Notes: generated by a model from the sequence alone, not told the origin. 64,000 nucleotides of DNA from Paenarthrobacter nitroguajacolicus (GCF_029952445.1 NZ_JAQPPK010000011.1:62001-126000), one strand, 5' to 3'. Counted from the stretch's first letter, positions 17,380 to 26,922 are shown. Translations and numbers: made by a program.

Positions 17380-17421
17380 TCCCCAGCTCAACAGACCCCA
17401 CAGACCAAAGGAAGTCCGCAC

Positions 17422-18933
17422 ATGTCGACGACGACCACACTGACCACCATCCACCATTTCATCAACGGCGTTGAGACTACGGGTGAGGGCGACCGTACCC
17501 AGCCTGTGTACAACCCGGCCACCGGCCAGGTCACGGCCGAGCTGCGCCTGGCTAATGAGGCTGACCTGAACACCACGGTTGCAGCGGCCCGCAAGGCAGC
17601 TGATGCCTGGGGCGATATTTCCCTGGCCAAGCGCACCGCTGTGTTGTTCAAGTTCCGTGAGCTGGTCGCCGCGCACGTGGATGAGCTGGCCGAGTTGATC
17701 ACTGCCGAGCACGGCAAGGTCCTCTCCGACGCGAAGGGTGAGATCGGTCGTGGCCTGGAAGTGATCGAGTTCGCTTGTGGCATCCCGCAACTGCTCAAGG
17801 GTGACTACTCGGACCAGGTTTCCACCGGCATTGACGTGTTCTCCTTCCGCGAGCCCCTGGGCGTGGTGGCCGGGATTACCCCGTTCAACTTCCCTGTGAT
17901 GGTTCCGTTGTGGATGGCCCCGATGGCGATCGCTACCGGCAACGCGTTCATCCTCAAGCCCTCCGAGCGTGACCCCTCGGCCTCGATGCTGTTGGCCAAG
18001 CTGTGGAAGCAGGCCGGCCTGCCCGATGGCGTGTTCCAGGTCCTGCACGGCGGCAAGGAAACCGTGGACGGACTCCTGACCCACCCGGACGTGGATGGGA
18101 TCAGCTTTGTTGGTTCCACCCCGATCGCGCAATACGTCCACGAAACCGCCACCAAGCACGGCAAGCGGGTCCAGGCGTTGGGCGGGGCGAAGAACCACGC
18201 GATCGTGATGCCCGACGCCGATCTCGACAACGCCGCAGACCACCTCGCAGCCGCTGCTTTCGGTTCCGCGGGGGAGCGCTGCATGGCGATTTCCGTCGCG
18301 GTAGCTGTCGGGGACGCCGCGGACCTGATCGTCAAGAAGGTCGAAGAACGAGCCCTGGCCGTGAAGGTCAACAACGGCACCGAACCCGACGCTGAAATGG
18401 GCCCGATCATCACCCCCGCGTCCAAGGAACGCATCGTCAGGATCGTCACCGAAGCAGAGCAAGCAGGTGCTGCCATGGTGGTGGATGGCCGCGACCTGGT
18501 GGTCCCCGGCCACGAAGACGGCTTCTGGGTCGGTCCCACCGTGATCGACCACGTCAAGACCGAAATGACCGCCTACACCGAGGAAATCTTCGGCCCCGTC
18601 CTGGTCGTGGTCCGCGTGGCCGACCTTGAAGAGGGCATCGCGCTGATCAACTCCAACCCGTACGGCAACGGCACCGCGATCTTCACCTCCAACGGTGCAG
18701 CGGCCCGGAAGTTCCAGCGCTCCGTGACCGTGGGCATGGTGGGCATCAACGTGCCCCTGCCCGTGCCGGTGGCCTACCACTCCTTCGGCGGCTGGAAGAA
18801 CTCCCTCTTCGGAGACAAGCACATCTACGGCCCCGAAGGCGTCTCCTTCTACACCCGCGGCAAAGTCATCACCTCCCGCTGGCCCGAAACCCACCACGCC
18901 TCCGGCGCCTCCTACAACTTCCCCTCCAACTAG
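17422..18933 (+). CDS. iolA: (Methyl)malonate-semialdehyde dehydrogenase, CoA-acylating
   Basis: 503 aa, aldehyde dehydrogenase fold. Nucleophile Cys287 lies in SAGERCMAISVAV. The usual general-base ELGGK motif is replaced by LGGAKNHAIVMPDADLD, the hallmark of MmsA/IolA enzymes, which release the product with CoA. It converts malonate semialdehyde to acetyl-CoA and CO2, the last inositol step, and may also serve valine breakdown (mmsA). It sits between iolD and iolE; the ribosome site is AAAGGAAG. Confidence 0.93.
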   Translation: MSTTTTLTTIHHFINGVETTGEGDRTQPVYNPATGQVTAELRLANEADLNTTVAAARKAADAWGDISLAKRTAVLFKFRELVAAHVDELAELITAEHGKVLSDAKGEIGRGLEVIEFACGIPQLLKGDYSDQVSTGIDVFSFREPLGVVAGITPFNFPVMVPLWMAPMAIATGNAFILKPSERDPSASMLLAKLWKQAGLPDGVFQVLHGGKETVDGLLTHPDVDGISFVGSTPIAQYVHETATKHGKRVQALGGAKNHAIVMPDADLDNAADHLAAAAFGSAGERCMAISVAVAVGDAADLIVKKVEERALAVKVNNGTEPDAEMGPIITPASKERIVRIVTEAEQAGAAMVVDGRDLVVPGHEDGFWVGPTVIDHVKTEMTAYTEEIFGPVLVVVRVADLEEGIALINSNPYGNGTAIFTSNGAAARKFQRSVTVGMVGINVPLPVPVAYHSFGGWKNSLFGDKHIYGPEGVSFYTRGKVITSRWPETHHASGASYNFPSN

Positions 18934-18961
18934 CAGCTTCCCGAAGAAAGACAACGCTGTC

Positions 18962-19879
18962 ATGACTGATGTTGAGAACAAGCTGATCATCGGCACCGCC
19001 CCTGATTCCTGGGGCGTCTGGTTCCCGGACGACCCCCAGCAAACCCCGTGGGAACGGTTCCTTGATGAGGTAGCCGAATCCGGCTACAAGTGGATCGAAC
19101 TGGGCCCGTACGGCTACCTCCCGAATGATCCGACCCGCCTGGCGGAGGAACTCAAGCAGCGTGACCTCAAGGTCACCGCGGGCACCGTCTTCACGGCCTT
19201 CCACCGCGGTGCCAAGCAGTACGACGAAGCCTGGGAACCCGCGCGCAAGGTAGCAGAACTGACCGCTGCCATGGGTGGTGAACACATTGTGGTTATTCCG
19301 GCGATGTGGCGCGATGACGTTACCGGTGAGGCGGTGGAGAACGGCGAACTGACAGACGAGCAGTGGGCTGATCTCTTCGCGGGCCACAACCGCATGGGCA
19401 AGGTTCTGCTGGAAGACTTCGGTTTGCACCAGCAGTTCCACTCGCACGCTGATTCGCATGTTGGCGCGCAGAAGGACATCGAAACCCTCCTCGCGGCAAC
19501 CGATCCGCAGTACCTGAACCTGTGCCTGGACACCGGTCATGCAGAGTACTGTGGCGCGTCCAGCCTGGAGCTCATCAAGAACTACCCGGACCGCATCGGT
19601 TACCTGCACCTGAAGCAGATCAACCCGGAGATCCTCGCCGAGGTCAACGAGAAGAACATGACCTGGGCAGCTGCCAACCTTGCGGGCGTCATGACTGAGC
19701 CCCCGAATGGCCTTCCGGACCTGCGTGCAGTCATCGAAGCTGTCGAAGGGCTCAACCGGCCCATCTTCGGCATCGTGGAGCAGGACATGTACCCGGTAGC
19801 GTTCGATGTGCCGATGCCCATCGCCAAGCGAACCCGCAACTACCTGCTCTCCTGCGGTTCCCGCACGCGGGTCCAGTAG
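18962..19879 (+). CDS. iolE: Myo-inosose-2 dehydratase
   Basis: 305 aa, xylose-isomerase-like TIM barrel. The N-terminal GTAPDSWGVWFPDDP is the family signature. Metal-site residues appear in HSHADSHVG, CLDTGHAEYCG and YLHLKQI. It dehydrates 2-keto-myo-inositol to the cyclohexanedione used by IolD. It is 28 bp after iolA and 47 bp before iolG in the same operon. Confidence 0.92.
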   Translation: MTDVENKLIIGTAPDSWGVWFPDDPQQTPWERFLDEVAESGYKWIELGPYGYLPNDPTRLAEELKQRDLKVTAGTVFTAFHRGAKQYDEAWEPARKVAELTAAMGGEHIVVIPAMWRDDVTGEAVENGELTDEQWADLFAGHNRMGKVLLEDFGLHQQFHSHADSHVGAQKDIETLLAATDPQYLNLCLDTGHAEYCGASSLELIKNYPDRIGYLHLKQINPEILAEVNEKNMTWAAANLAGVMTEPPNGLPDLRAVIEAVEGLNRPIFGIVEQDMYPVAFDVPMPIAKRTRNYLLSCGSRTRVQ

Positions 19880-19926
19880 CGCCGCCCAGTAGCAATTCAC
19901 AACAGAACCTCACGAAGGACAGAACA

Positions 19927-20940
19927 GTGACCAAGACTCTCCGCGTTGCCGTCATCGGTGCAGGCCGCATGGGTGCCGACCACATCAAGCGTCTCAGCAA
20001 GCGCATCCACGGCGCTGAAGTGGCCGCCGTCGTCGACGTCGACCTCGCCAGGGCGCAAGCCGCCATCCAGGGAATCGACGGCGCCGTGGCGCTGGCCAGT
20101 GCCGATGAGGCACTGAACAACGGCGACGTGAACGCCGTACTGATTGCCACCCCGGGATTCCTCCACGAGGAAATCCTCTACAAGGCACTCGAAAAGGATT
20201 TCCCGATCCTTTGCGAGAAGCCGCTGACCCCGGATGCCGAGAGCGCCTGGAAGGTTGTGCAAGCGGAGCTGGCCCTGGGCCACAAGCGCATCCAGGTGGG
20301 TTTCATGCGCCGTTTCGACGCCGAATACGCGGCGCTCGGATCGGTCATCCGCAACAGCGAACTGGGGGAGCTGCTGATGTTGCACCACCAGCACCGCAAC
20401 CCGAGCACTCCTGAAGGCTTCACCAACGAAATGCTGATCAACGACTCCGTGGTGCACGAGTTCGACGCGATCCGCTACTTCACGGGCGAAGAGATCACAT
20501 CCGTGCAGGTCCGCCTGGGCAAGGCAACGCGCAACGCCCCGAACGGCCAGCACGATCCCCAGCACGTGCTGCTGGAAACCGAGTCCGGTGTGCTCGCCGA
20601 CGTCGAGATCTACGTCAACGCAAAGTTCGGCTACCAGGTGGCCACGCAGGCGTCCTTCGAGGACGGCATCGTAAGCATCGGTGGCGACTCCGGTCCCTAC
20701 GTCCAGACTGCGGGCAAGTGGGGCGGCAATGTCACCCCGGGCTTCGAGGACCGTTTTGGTGCAGCGTACGACGTCGAGGTGCAGGCCTGGGTGGACGCCG
20801 CCCTTCGCGGCGAAATAGGCGGTCCGACCGCCTGGGACGGTTACGCCACCGCAGCGTGTTGCGAGGCCGGCGTCGAGGCCCAGAAGTCCGGCGAGAGGGT
20901 CAAGGTCCAGCTGAACACCAAGCCGGATCTGTACAAGTAG
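19927..20940 (+). CDS. iolG: Inositol 2-dehydrogenase (Gfo/Idh/MocA family)
   Basis: 337 aa from GTG, with GAAGGA upstream. It has the N-terminal NAD-binding Rossmann motif AVIGAGRMGADHIKRL, the catalytic-site segment LCEKPLTPDAES and GFMRRFDAEYAALG typical of IolG. It oxidises myo-inositol to scyllo-inosose, the first catabolic step. It lies between iolE and iolH. A second Gfo/Idh/MocA enzyme of similar length is at 30495. Confidence 0.9.
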   Translation: MTKTLRVAVIGAGRMGADHIKRLSKRIHGAEVAAVVDVDLARAQAAIQGIDGAVALASADEALNNGDVNAVLIATPGFLHEEILYKALEKDFPILCEKPLTPDAESAWKVVQAELALGHKRIQVGFMRRFDAEYAALGSVIRNSELGELLMLHHQHRNPSTPEGFTNEMLINDSVVHEFDAIRYFTGEEITSVQVRLGKATRNAPNGQHDPQHVLLETESGVLADVEIYVNAKFGYQVATQASFEDGIVSIGGDSGPYVQTAGKWGGNVTPGFEDRFGAAYDVEVQAWVDAALRGEIGGPTAWDGYATAACCEAGVEAQKSGERVKVQLNTKPDLYK

Positions 20941-20947
20941 GCGCGGC

Positions 20948-21817
20948 ATGAAAATCGCACTGGATCCCACACCGTTCCACCACAGCCACAGCCTGCTGGA
21001 GTTCCCGCGCGTCGCGGCAGACCTGGGCTACAAGTATCTCCAGATGACCCCGCACGCGGACCTCATCCCGTTCTTCAACCACCCCAAGGCAGACGACGAA
21101 CTGGTGGGGAAGCTGAAAGCAGCATGCAAGGATGCCGGCGTCGAAATCGCCTCTGTCCTGCCCGTCCTGCGCTGGTCCGGCCCGGACGAGGACGCGCGGG
21201 AAGCCGCTGTCCGCTATTGGAAGCGCGCCATCCAGATTGCCGTGGACCTCGGCGTGCAGACGATGAACACCGAGTTCAGCGGGCGGCCCGAGAAGGCCGA
21301 GGAGTCCGAGCGGGCGTTCTACCGTTCCATGGAGGAGCTCCTGCCCATCATCGAACGCGAAGACATGGACGTGCTGATTGATCCGCACCCGGACGACTTC
21401 GTCGAGGATGGCCTGGCTGCGCTGCGCGTCATCCGCGGCGTCAACTCGCCGAACATCGGCATGGTCTACGTTGCGTCCCACACGTTCCACATGGGCAATA
21501 AGCCGCTGGAGATCATGCGGGCAGCAGGGGACAAGCTTCGCCTGGTGCATGTTTCGGACACCATGAACCACCACGCCTCGCATGGGTTGCGGTACATCAC
21601 CAACCCGCCCGGCAACGCCGTCCGCGTCCACCAGCACCTGAAAATCGGCGACGGGGACGTCAACTGGAGCGAGTTCTTTGGCGGCCTGAAGGAGATCGGC
21701 TTCCTGGACAAGGCCAACACCGTGATGGTTTCCTCGGTCTTTGCCGAGGATGAGAATGCGGAAGATGTTTCCCGCTACCAGCTCAAGACGATGACGGATT
21801 ACATCGCCCAGGTTTAG
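20948..21817 (+). CDS. iolH: IolH-like sugar phosphate isomerase/epimerase
   Basis: 289 aa, AP-endonuclease-2/xylose-isomerase-like TIM barrel. It begins MKIALDPTPFHHSHSLLEF. Likely metal or acid residues lie in DPHPDDFVEDGLA, ASHTFHMG and LVHVSDTMNHH. It is last in the plus-strand iol operon, 7 bp after iolG. IolH proteins are regular members of iol clusters, but their exact reaction is not settled; an isomerase role on inososes is inferred. Confidence 0.8.
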   Translation: MKIALDPTPFHHSHSLLEFPRVAADLGYKYLQMTPHADLIPFFNHPKADDELVGKLKAACKDAGVEIASVLPVLRWSGPDEDAREAAVRYWKRAIQIAVDLGVQTMNTEFSGRPEKAEESERAFYRSMEELLPIIEREDMDVLIDPHPDDFVEDGLAALRVIRGVNSPNIGMVYVASHTFHMGNKPLEIMRAAGDKLRLVHVSDTMNHHASHGLRYITNPPGNAVRVHQHLKIGDGDVNWSEFFGGLKEIGFLDKANTVMVSSVFAEDENAEDVSRYQLKTMTDYIAQV

Positions 21818-21825
21818 CACCTCGG

Positions 21826-21883
21826 TTTTTGTACAGCTAATGCCCCTAAGACGTGGTCTTAGGGGCATTAGCTGTACTAAAAA
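21826..21883. terminator. Bidirectional terminator between iolH and iolB
   Basis: A perfect 22-bp stem (21831-21852 with 21856-21877) with a GTG loop, flanked by TTTTT on the left and TAAAAA on the right. It serves both convergent operons, ending just after iolH and just before the iolB stop. Confidence 0.92.
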
Positions 21884-21884
21884 C

Positions 21885-22778
21885 TCAGGCCGTGAACGGG
21901 AGCCTCGGGTCCACGTCCTGGCCCTCCCAGGTCTGGCGGATCCAGCCGTGGTGGGGGTCGTCGCTGATGAGCCATTCACGGACGCGGCCCGGGCCGGCCA
22001 TCACGTTCAGGTAGTAGAGGTCGTAGCCAGGCGCTGCCATGGCGGGGCCGTGCCAGCCATAGGGCACCAGTACGACATCACCGGTACGGACCTCAGCCGA
22101 GACGTCGATCGGCCGCTCATCGGAGGCGTAGATGCGGGCGTGGCCGAAGGCGTCAGCGTCTTCAGGGGCGGGGGAGCCGGGCGCTACGCGCGTTTCGAAG
22201 TAGTAGATTTCCTCCAGGTTGGTCTCGCCGTCCTTCTCCTCATCGTGCTTGTGGGGAGGGTAGGAGGACCAGTTGCCGGCCGGAGTAATGACTTCGCAGA
22301 CGATGAATCGGTCAGCTTCCAGGGCGGCGGGCGTGCCGAAGTTGTGGACCTGGCGGGAGCAGTTGCCCGCGCCCCGTAGCTCCACGGGCGTTTCCGCGGC
22401 GGTGATGAGCCTGGTTGGGTACCCGGCCTTGGCCGGTGCCGTCGCGACGGCGACGCGGCCGCCGTCGTTCGAGCTGATGGTGACTGCTTTTTCGATCCCC
22501 GTGTACAGGACGTCGCTTGGCCCGTGGAAAACGGACTCCCGGCCGGCAAGGCGGTAAGACTCGCCGTCGACCGTCACCGTGAAGGAGCCGCTCAGCGGCA
22601 CCACGATGCGCTCTTCTGCCGCAGCGGGAAGTTCGACGGCGGCCCCCGCCGCGAGCGTCGCGGCCTTCAGTCCTGTGTGGGCCCAGCCGTCGACGGCGAG
22701 GTTCGAATCGGACGTTCCCAGCGAGATGTCCCATTTGCCGTCATTGGCTGTTCCCAGCGGGTAGACCCAGTTGGCCAT
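21885..22778 (-). CDS. iolB: 5-deoxy-glucuronate isomerase
   Basis: 297 aa, bicupin enzyme that isomerises 5-deoxy-glucuronate to 2-deoxy-5-keto-gluconate, the IolC substrate. Cupin-type segments include EERIVVPLSGSFTVTVDG, WSSYPPHKHDEEKDG (metal-site His/Glu) and VVLVPYGWHGPAMAAPGYDL. The start has AAGGACA upstream. It is downstream of and 17 bp from the GntR regulator gene on the minus strand, so repressor and enzyme are likely co-transcribed. Confidence 0.93.
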   Translation of the reverse strand: MANWVYPLGTANDGKWDISLGTSDSNLAVDGWAHTGLKAATLAAGAAVELPAAAEERIVVPLSGSFTVTVDGESYRLAGRESVFHGPSDVLYTGIEKAVTISSNDGGRVAVATAPAKAGYPTRLITAAETPVELRGAGNCSRQVHNFGTPAALEADRFIVCEVITPAGNWSSYPPHKHDEEKDGETNLEEIYYFETRVAPGSPAPEDADAFGHARIYASDERPIDVSAEVRTGDVVLVPYGWHGPAMAAPGYDLYYLNVMAGPGRVREWLISDDPHHGWIRQTWEGQDVDPRLPFTA

Positions 22779-22795
22779 AAGTAATTGTCCTTGCG

Positions 22796-23536
22796 TTAGC
22801 GCTGTACGAGTGTCATTTCAAAACTGTAGGAATCGGCGCGGTAGACGTGGTGGCCGGTTTCGACCATGCGTCCGGTGTCGTCCACCGCGGTGCGTTCCAT
22901 GGTGACCAGGGCCGAGCCGACCTCGGCTTCGAGGAGGGGAGCCTGGTAGTCATTGGCGATCATGGCGCCGATGCGTTGGGAGGCGAGCCGGAAGTTCACG
23001 CCTCCGCGCCGAAGGATGGCGTAGAGTCCCTCGCTGGCAAGTTGTGCTTCGTCCATGCTGGTGATGTCGTCGCGGACCCAGTTTTCCATGAGTGCCAGGG
23101 GCTTGCCGCCCACTTTGCGCAGGCGCGTGAAGTGGTAAACCTTGGAGCCGGCGGGCAGTTGGAGGGCCGTGAGCGTAGCGGCATCGGCTTCGACATGCGA
23201 GAAGCTCAGGACCTCGGTGGTGGGTTTTTTGCCGTTGTTGCTGAGGTCATCGAACAGGCTGGAGAGTTCCAAGGGACGGCGAACCTGGCTGGAAACCACC
23301 TGCGTCCCCACACCGCGTTTGCGGACCAGGAGACCCGCGCGGACCAGCTCGTCCATGGCTTTGCGCATGGTGGGGCGGGACAGGTTGAGCTGCGCCGCGA
23401 GGTCGATCTCGTTGTCCAGGCGGCTCCCGGGTTCCAAGATGCCGCTGTGGATTGCAGCCTCAATGCCTTGGACCACCTGATGGTAAAGGGGGACGGGGGA
23501 CGAACGATCGATGCTGAGACTGAGTTGGTTCGCCAC
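22796..23536 (-). CDS. iolR: GntR-family (UTRA) regulator, probable inositol repressor
   Basis: 246 aa. Winged helix at residues 15-80 (VPLYHQVVQGIEAAIHSGIL, then LNLSRPTMRKAMDELVRAGL and RKRGVGTQVV) followed by a UTRA ligand-binding domain (HFTRLRKVGGKPLALMENW, ending in TGHHVYRADSYSFEM). It sits in the middle of the inositol region and shares an operon with iolB. Corynebacterium glutamicum IolR is also GntR-type. The shared TGTCAGGACA/TGACAGGACA sites across the region, including an inverted pair before its own gene, are the expected targets. The symbol is by analogy. Confidence 0.8.
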   Translation of the reverse strand: MANQLSLSIDRSSPVPLYHQVVQGIEAAIHSGILEPGSRLDNEIDLAAQLNLSRPTMRKAMDELVRAGLLVRKRGVGTQVVSSQVRRPLELSSLFDDLSNNGKKPTTEVLSFSHVEADAATLTALQLPAGSKVYHFTRLRKVGGKPLALMENWVRDDITSMDEAQLASEGLYAILRRGGVNFRLASQRIGAMIANDYQAPLLEAEVGSALVTMERTAVDDTGRMVETGHHVYRADSYSFEMTLVQR

Positions 23537-23606
23537 TGGATTCTCCTAGACGCCTGCTGAAGGCCGGCCAGGGGAGCGGGATGTGGCTCCTCTGCCGGAT
23601 GGAAGC

Positions 23607-23640
23607 GTATGTCCGCTCATGTTCTCTTGATAGGACATAC
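23607..23640. promoter_or_regulatory. Inverted operator pair upstream of iolR
   Basis: GTATGTCC (23607-23614) and GGACATAC (23633-23640) form a perfect 8-bp inverted repeat. Each half belongs to a TGA-N3-GGACA element on its strand (TGATAGGACA at 23628-23637; TGAGCGGACA in reverse at 23610-23619). The position suggests autoregulation of the iolR-iolB operon. Confidence 0.55.
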
Positions 23641-23743
23641 TGCCTTTTTCTGATAATAGCAGCCGGGTTGGGGCCGTCAAGGATGGGTGCTCCATGGGGA
23701 GTGATTTGAGGTCTACACGAGGAGCTTACGTAAAAACATCCTA

Positions 23744-23789
23744 ATGTCAGGACAAACTATTGACAAAGTGTGAGGCGAGTCACCATGAT
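23744..23789 (+). promoter_or_regulatory. Promoter and operator of the inositol ABC transporter
   Basis: ATGTCAGGACAAACTA (23744-23759) is identical to the site before the tautomerase gene. It abuts a perfect -35 TTGACA (23760-23765), with CATGAT (23784-23789) as -10 at 18 bp. The leader of about 65 nt runs to the start codon. Confidence 0.6.
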
Positions 23790-23855
23790 CGGTGTAGTGG
23801 GGAGATCCGGATACGAGTCTCCGGACCCCTCAACCTGAAATCAAAGGAGATAATG

Positions 23856-24851
23856 GTGGCAAAATTCTCATGGCGCAAAGCGGCGGTCGTCGCTGCAGTG
23901 GTTCCCTTGGTGGCACTGAGCGCCTGTTCGAGCCAGGGTGGCAAGCCGGCAGATTCGGGCGGGGGAGCAGCCGCTGGCCAGGTAGCCAGCACGGATAGGA
24001 TCAAAGTCGCCCTGATTACGCACGCTGCCGCAGGCGACACCTTCTGGGACATCGTCCGCAAGGGTGCGGAGGAAGCCTCCGCGAAAGACAACGTTGAGCT
24101 CCTTTATACGAGCGACCCCGAAGCCGGCCGCCAAGCGCAGCTCGTCCAGCAGGCCATTGACCAGAAGGTCGATGGCATCGCCGTAACGCTGGCCACCCCT
24201 GACGCCTTGAAAGATGTTCTGAAGAAGGCCACCGACGCCGGAATCCCGGTGGTCAGCCTCAATGCCGGAGAGTCCGTCTCGGCCAAGCTCGGCGCCTTCA
24301 CGCACTTCGGCTCCAACGAGCAACTGGCCGGTGAAGCTGTTGGTACAAGGCTCGCTTCCGAAGGCTACAAACACCCCGTATGCGTCATCCAGCAGCAGGG
24401 CCACGTTGGCCTTGAAGCACGTTGCGCCGGCGTCAAGGCCAAGGTTCCCGCCACAGAGATCCTCTACGTTGACGGCAAGGATATGACCGCGGTGCAGTCC
24501 ACGGCGACGGCGAAGCTCCAGGCCGCCAAGGACGCGGACGTGATCATCGGACTCGGTGCCCCGATCACCCTGACCCTGCTCAAGTCCGTTTCCGACGCCG
24601 GAAGCTCCGCCAAGGTCGCGAGCTTCGACCTCAATGCCGACCTCGCGCAGAAGATCGTGGACGGCGCAGTGATTTTCACTGTTGACCAGCAGCCGTGGCT
24701 TCAGGGCTACATGTCGGTTGACTCCTTGTGGCAGGCAAAGCGCGGAGGCTTCAAGATCGGTGGCGGCCAGCCAGTCCTGACCGGTCCCACCATCGTGGAC
24801 AAGTCCAACGCTTCCGACGTCCTCAAATTCGCCCAGCAGGGCGTCCGCTAG
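23856..24851 (+). CDS. Sugar ABC transporter substrate-binding lipoprotein (probable inositol)
   Basis: 331 aa. GTG 23856 is 6 bp after AAAGGAG; ATG 23853 is also possible. The lipoprotein signal ends in LSAC (Cys24). The mature part is a ribose/galactose-type periplasmic-binding fold (KVALITHAAAGDTFWDIVRKG, DGIAVTLATPDALKDVL, AKVASFDLNADLAQKI, FTVDQQPWLQGYM). It is first in a binding protein-permease-ATPase operon with an inositol-regulon operator, so inositol is the likely ligand. A strong stem-loop separates it from the permease gene. Confidence 0.88.
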   Translation: MAKFSWRKAAVVAAVVPLVALSACSSQGGKPADSGGGAAAGQVASTDRIKVALITHAAAGDTFWDIVRKGAEEASAKDNVELLYTSDPEAGRQAQLVQQAIDQKVDGIAVTLATPDALKDVLKKATDAGIPVVSLNAGESVSAKLGAFTHFGSNEQLAGEAVGTRLASEGYKHPVCVIQQQGHVGLEARCAGVKAKVPATEILYVDGKDMTAVQSTATAKLQAAKDADVIIGLGAPITLTLLKSVSDAGSSAKVASFDLNADLAQKIVDGAVIFTVDQQPWLQGYMSVDSLWQAKRGGFKIGGGQPVLTGPTIVDKSNASDVLKFAQQGVR

Positions 24852-24861
24852 ATCCCGGCAT

Positions 24862-24895
24862 CAGGCTGCGCGGCGGGCAACCGCCGCGCAGCCTG
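24862..24895 (+). other. Intercistronic stem-loop with GCAA tetraloop
   Basis: CAGGCTGCGCGGCGG (24862-24876) pairs perfectly with CCGCCGCGCAGCCTG (24881-24895) around GCAA, a stable GNRA-type loop. With no T-tract it looks like an mRNA-stabilising or attenuating element that lets the binding protein be made in excess over the membrane parts. Confidence 0.65.
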
Positions 24896-24915
24896 GACAA
24901 CAAGGAGTCACTCCC

Positions 24916-25968
24916 ATGGCAAACACAGCAACCCTGCCGCCGGCGACATCGCCTGGTGATGAACGGGTCGGCCGACGCAACCCCTTCCAGAAATTCCTCG
25001 CCAGGCCCGAGGTCGGTGCCCTCGTAGGTGCCGTGGTCCTTTTCATCTTTTTCGCCTCGGTGTCCCAGACATTCACCCAGCCGAACGCCCTCGCCACCGT
25101 CCTTTACGGCTCATCGACCATCGGCATCATGGCGGTGGGAGTATCACTGCTGATGATCGGCGGTGAATTCGACCTCTCCACCGGCGTGGCCGTTATCTCT
25201 TCCGCCCTGACGGCCTCGCTCTTCAGTTGGAACTTCTCACTGAACGCATGGGTTGGGGTTGGCCTGGCCCTGGTTGTCTCACTGGGCATTGGCTTCATCA
25301 ACGGCTGGATCCTGGTCAAGACCAAGCTCCCCAGCTTCATCGTTACCCTGGCAACGTTCCTGATGCTGACCGGCCTGAACCTGGCATTGACCAGGTTGAT
25401 CGGTGGCAGTGTCTCCTCCCCGTCCATCTCCAAGCTTGACGGCTTCGAATCGGCACGCGCTGTCTTTGCCTCTTCCGTCAGCATTGGTGGCGTGGAAGTG
25501 AAGATCACCGTATTCTTCTGGATCGTTCTTGTTCTCATTGCCTCCTGGGTGCTCCTGCGCACGAAGGTAGGCAACTGGATCTTCGCCGTCGGTGGCGACG
25601 CCAACGCAGCCCGCGCCGTGGGTGTGCCGGTGACCAAGACCAAGATCGGCCTGTTCATGGCCGTGGGCTTCTGCGGCTGGATCCTGGGCATGCACAATCT
25701 CTTTGCCTTCGACGCCGTGCAGTCCGGTGAAGGCGTAGGCAACGAGTTCCTCTACATCATCGCCGCGGTCATCGGTGGCTGCCTCCTGACCGGTGGCTAC
25801 GGCTCGGCAGTTGGCGGTGCGATCGGCGCCTTCATCTTCGGCATGGCCAACAAGGGCATTGTGTACGCACAATGGAATCCGGACTGGTTCAAGTTCTTCC
25901 TTGGCTTGATGCTCCTGCTGGCCACCATCGTCAACCTCATCGTCAAACGCCGGGCAGAGCTGAAGTAA
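24916..25968 (+). CDS. Sugar ABC transporter permease (RbsC type, probable inositol)
   Basis: 350 aa, eight to ten membrane segments, branched-chain/ribose permease family. Recognisable segments are SLLMIGGEFDLSTGVAV, GFINGWILVKTKLPSFIVTL, AVGGDANAARAVGVPVTKTK (cytoplasmic coupling loop) and GGCLLTGGYGSAVGGAIGAF. ATG follows CAAGGAG. It is 12 bp before the ATPase gene. Confidence 0.9.
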   Translation: MANTATLPPATSPGDERVGRRNPFQKFLARPEVGALVGAVVLFIFFASVSQTFTQPNALATVLYGSSTIGIMAVGVSLLMIGGEFDLSTGVAVISSALTASLFSWNFSLNAWVGVGLALVVSLGIGFINGWILVKTKLPSFIVTLATFLMLTGLNLALTRLIGGSVSSPSISKLDGFESARAVFASSVSIGGVEVKITVFFWIVLVLIASWVLLRTKVGNWIFAVGGDANAARAVGVPVTKTKIGLFMAVGFCGWILGMHNLFAFDAVQSGEGVGNEFLYIIAAVIGGCLLTGGYGSAVGGAIGAFIFGMANKGIVYAQWNPDWFKFFLGLMLLLATIVNLIVKRRAELK

Positions 25969-25980
25969 GGGGCCGGAACC

Positions 25981-26907
25981 ATGAATGCACAACAGATCGA
26001 CCAGCAAACCCTGCTGAAAGACGAGAAGGATCCCTTGACGCACACACCGGTGCACCTGCTCTCACTCGATGGCATAGGCAAGCACTACGGCAACATCATC
26101 GCCCTTCGCGATGTCACCATGGCCGTGGACAATGGCCGCGTCACCTGTGTCCTGGGCGACAACGGCGCCGGAAAGTCAACGTTGATCAAGATCATCGCCG
26201 GACTGCACCAGCATGATGAAGGCACGTTGCAGGTGATGGGGGACGAGAGGAAGTTCAACTCACCCAGGGACGCCCTCGACGCCGGCATCGCCACCGTGTA
26301 TCAAGACCTTGCTGTGGTCCCGCTGATGCCCATCTGGCGGAACTTCTTCCTGGGCTCCGAGCTGACCAGCGGGTTCGGCCCGTTCAAGAGCATGGATGTC
26401 CAGAAGATGAAGGACATCACCAAGAAGGAGCTCGCGGACATGGGCATCGACCTGCGTGATGTCGAGCAGCCCATCGGCCAGCTCTCCGGTGGTGAGCGCC
26501 AGTGTGTCGCCATTGCCCGGGCCGTCTACTTCGGCGCAAAAGTGCTGATCCTGGACGAACCGACGGCCGCGCTGGGAGTCAAGCAGTCCGGCGTCGTGCT
26601 CCGCTACATCCTGCAGGCGCGCGACCGCGGCCTCGGGGTTATCTTCATTACCCACAACCCGCACCACGCCTTCCCCGTGGGTGACCGGTTCCTGCTGCTC
26701 AAGCGCGGCAAGTCGATCGGCTACTACGACAAGAAGGACATCACGCTCGATGAGCTGACGGCCCAGATGGCCGGTGGCGCCGAGTTGGCCGAGCTGGCCC
26801 ATGAGCTGGAACAGCTCGGCGGCCATTCCGACGCGCTTGAGGAAGTCAAAGCCGAGGTGGCCGACGTCGCCGACGCCGCGCCGGAGGCCACCACCAAGCG
26901 CCACTAG
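25981..26907 (+). CDS. Sugar ABC transporter ATP-binding protein, single domain
   Basis: 308 aa with one nucleotide-binding domain: Walker [13 protein letters not shown], signature [14 protein letters not shown], Walker [12 protein letters not shown], switch His in [11 protein letters not shown]. Ribose-type importers often use a double-domain RbsA protein; this one resembles the shorter FrcA-type subunit and would act as a homodimer. The C-terminal 40 residues are acidic and Ala-rich. It is last in the transporter operon. Confidence 0.9.
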   Translation: MNAQQIDQQTLLKDEKDPLTHTPVHLLSLDGIGKHYGNIIALRDVTMAVDNGRVTCVLGDNGAGKSTLIKIIAGLHQHDEGTLQVMGDERKFNSPRDALDAGIATVYQDLAVVPLMPIWRNFFLGSELTSGFGPFKSMDVQKMKDITKKELADMGIDLRDVEQPIGQLSGGERQCVAIARAVYFGAKVLILDEPTAALGVKQSGVVLRYILQARDRGLGVIFITHNPHHAFPVGDRFLLLKRGKSIGYYDKKDITLDELTAQMAGGAELAELAHELEQLGGHSDALEEVKAEVADVADAAPEATTKRH

Positions 26908-26922
26908 GCTGGCCTGCATCGA

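Noticed and set aside
16309..18996. An 895-codon minus-strand open frame opposite iolD and iolA
   Set aside because: Antisense of conserved enzymes; long stop-free antisense frames are usual in such GC-rich DNA.
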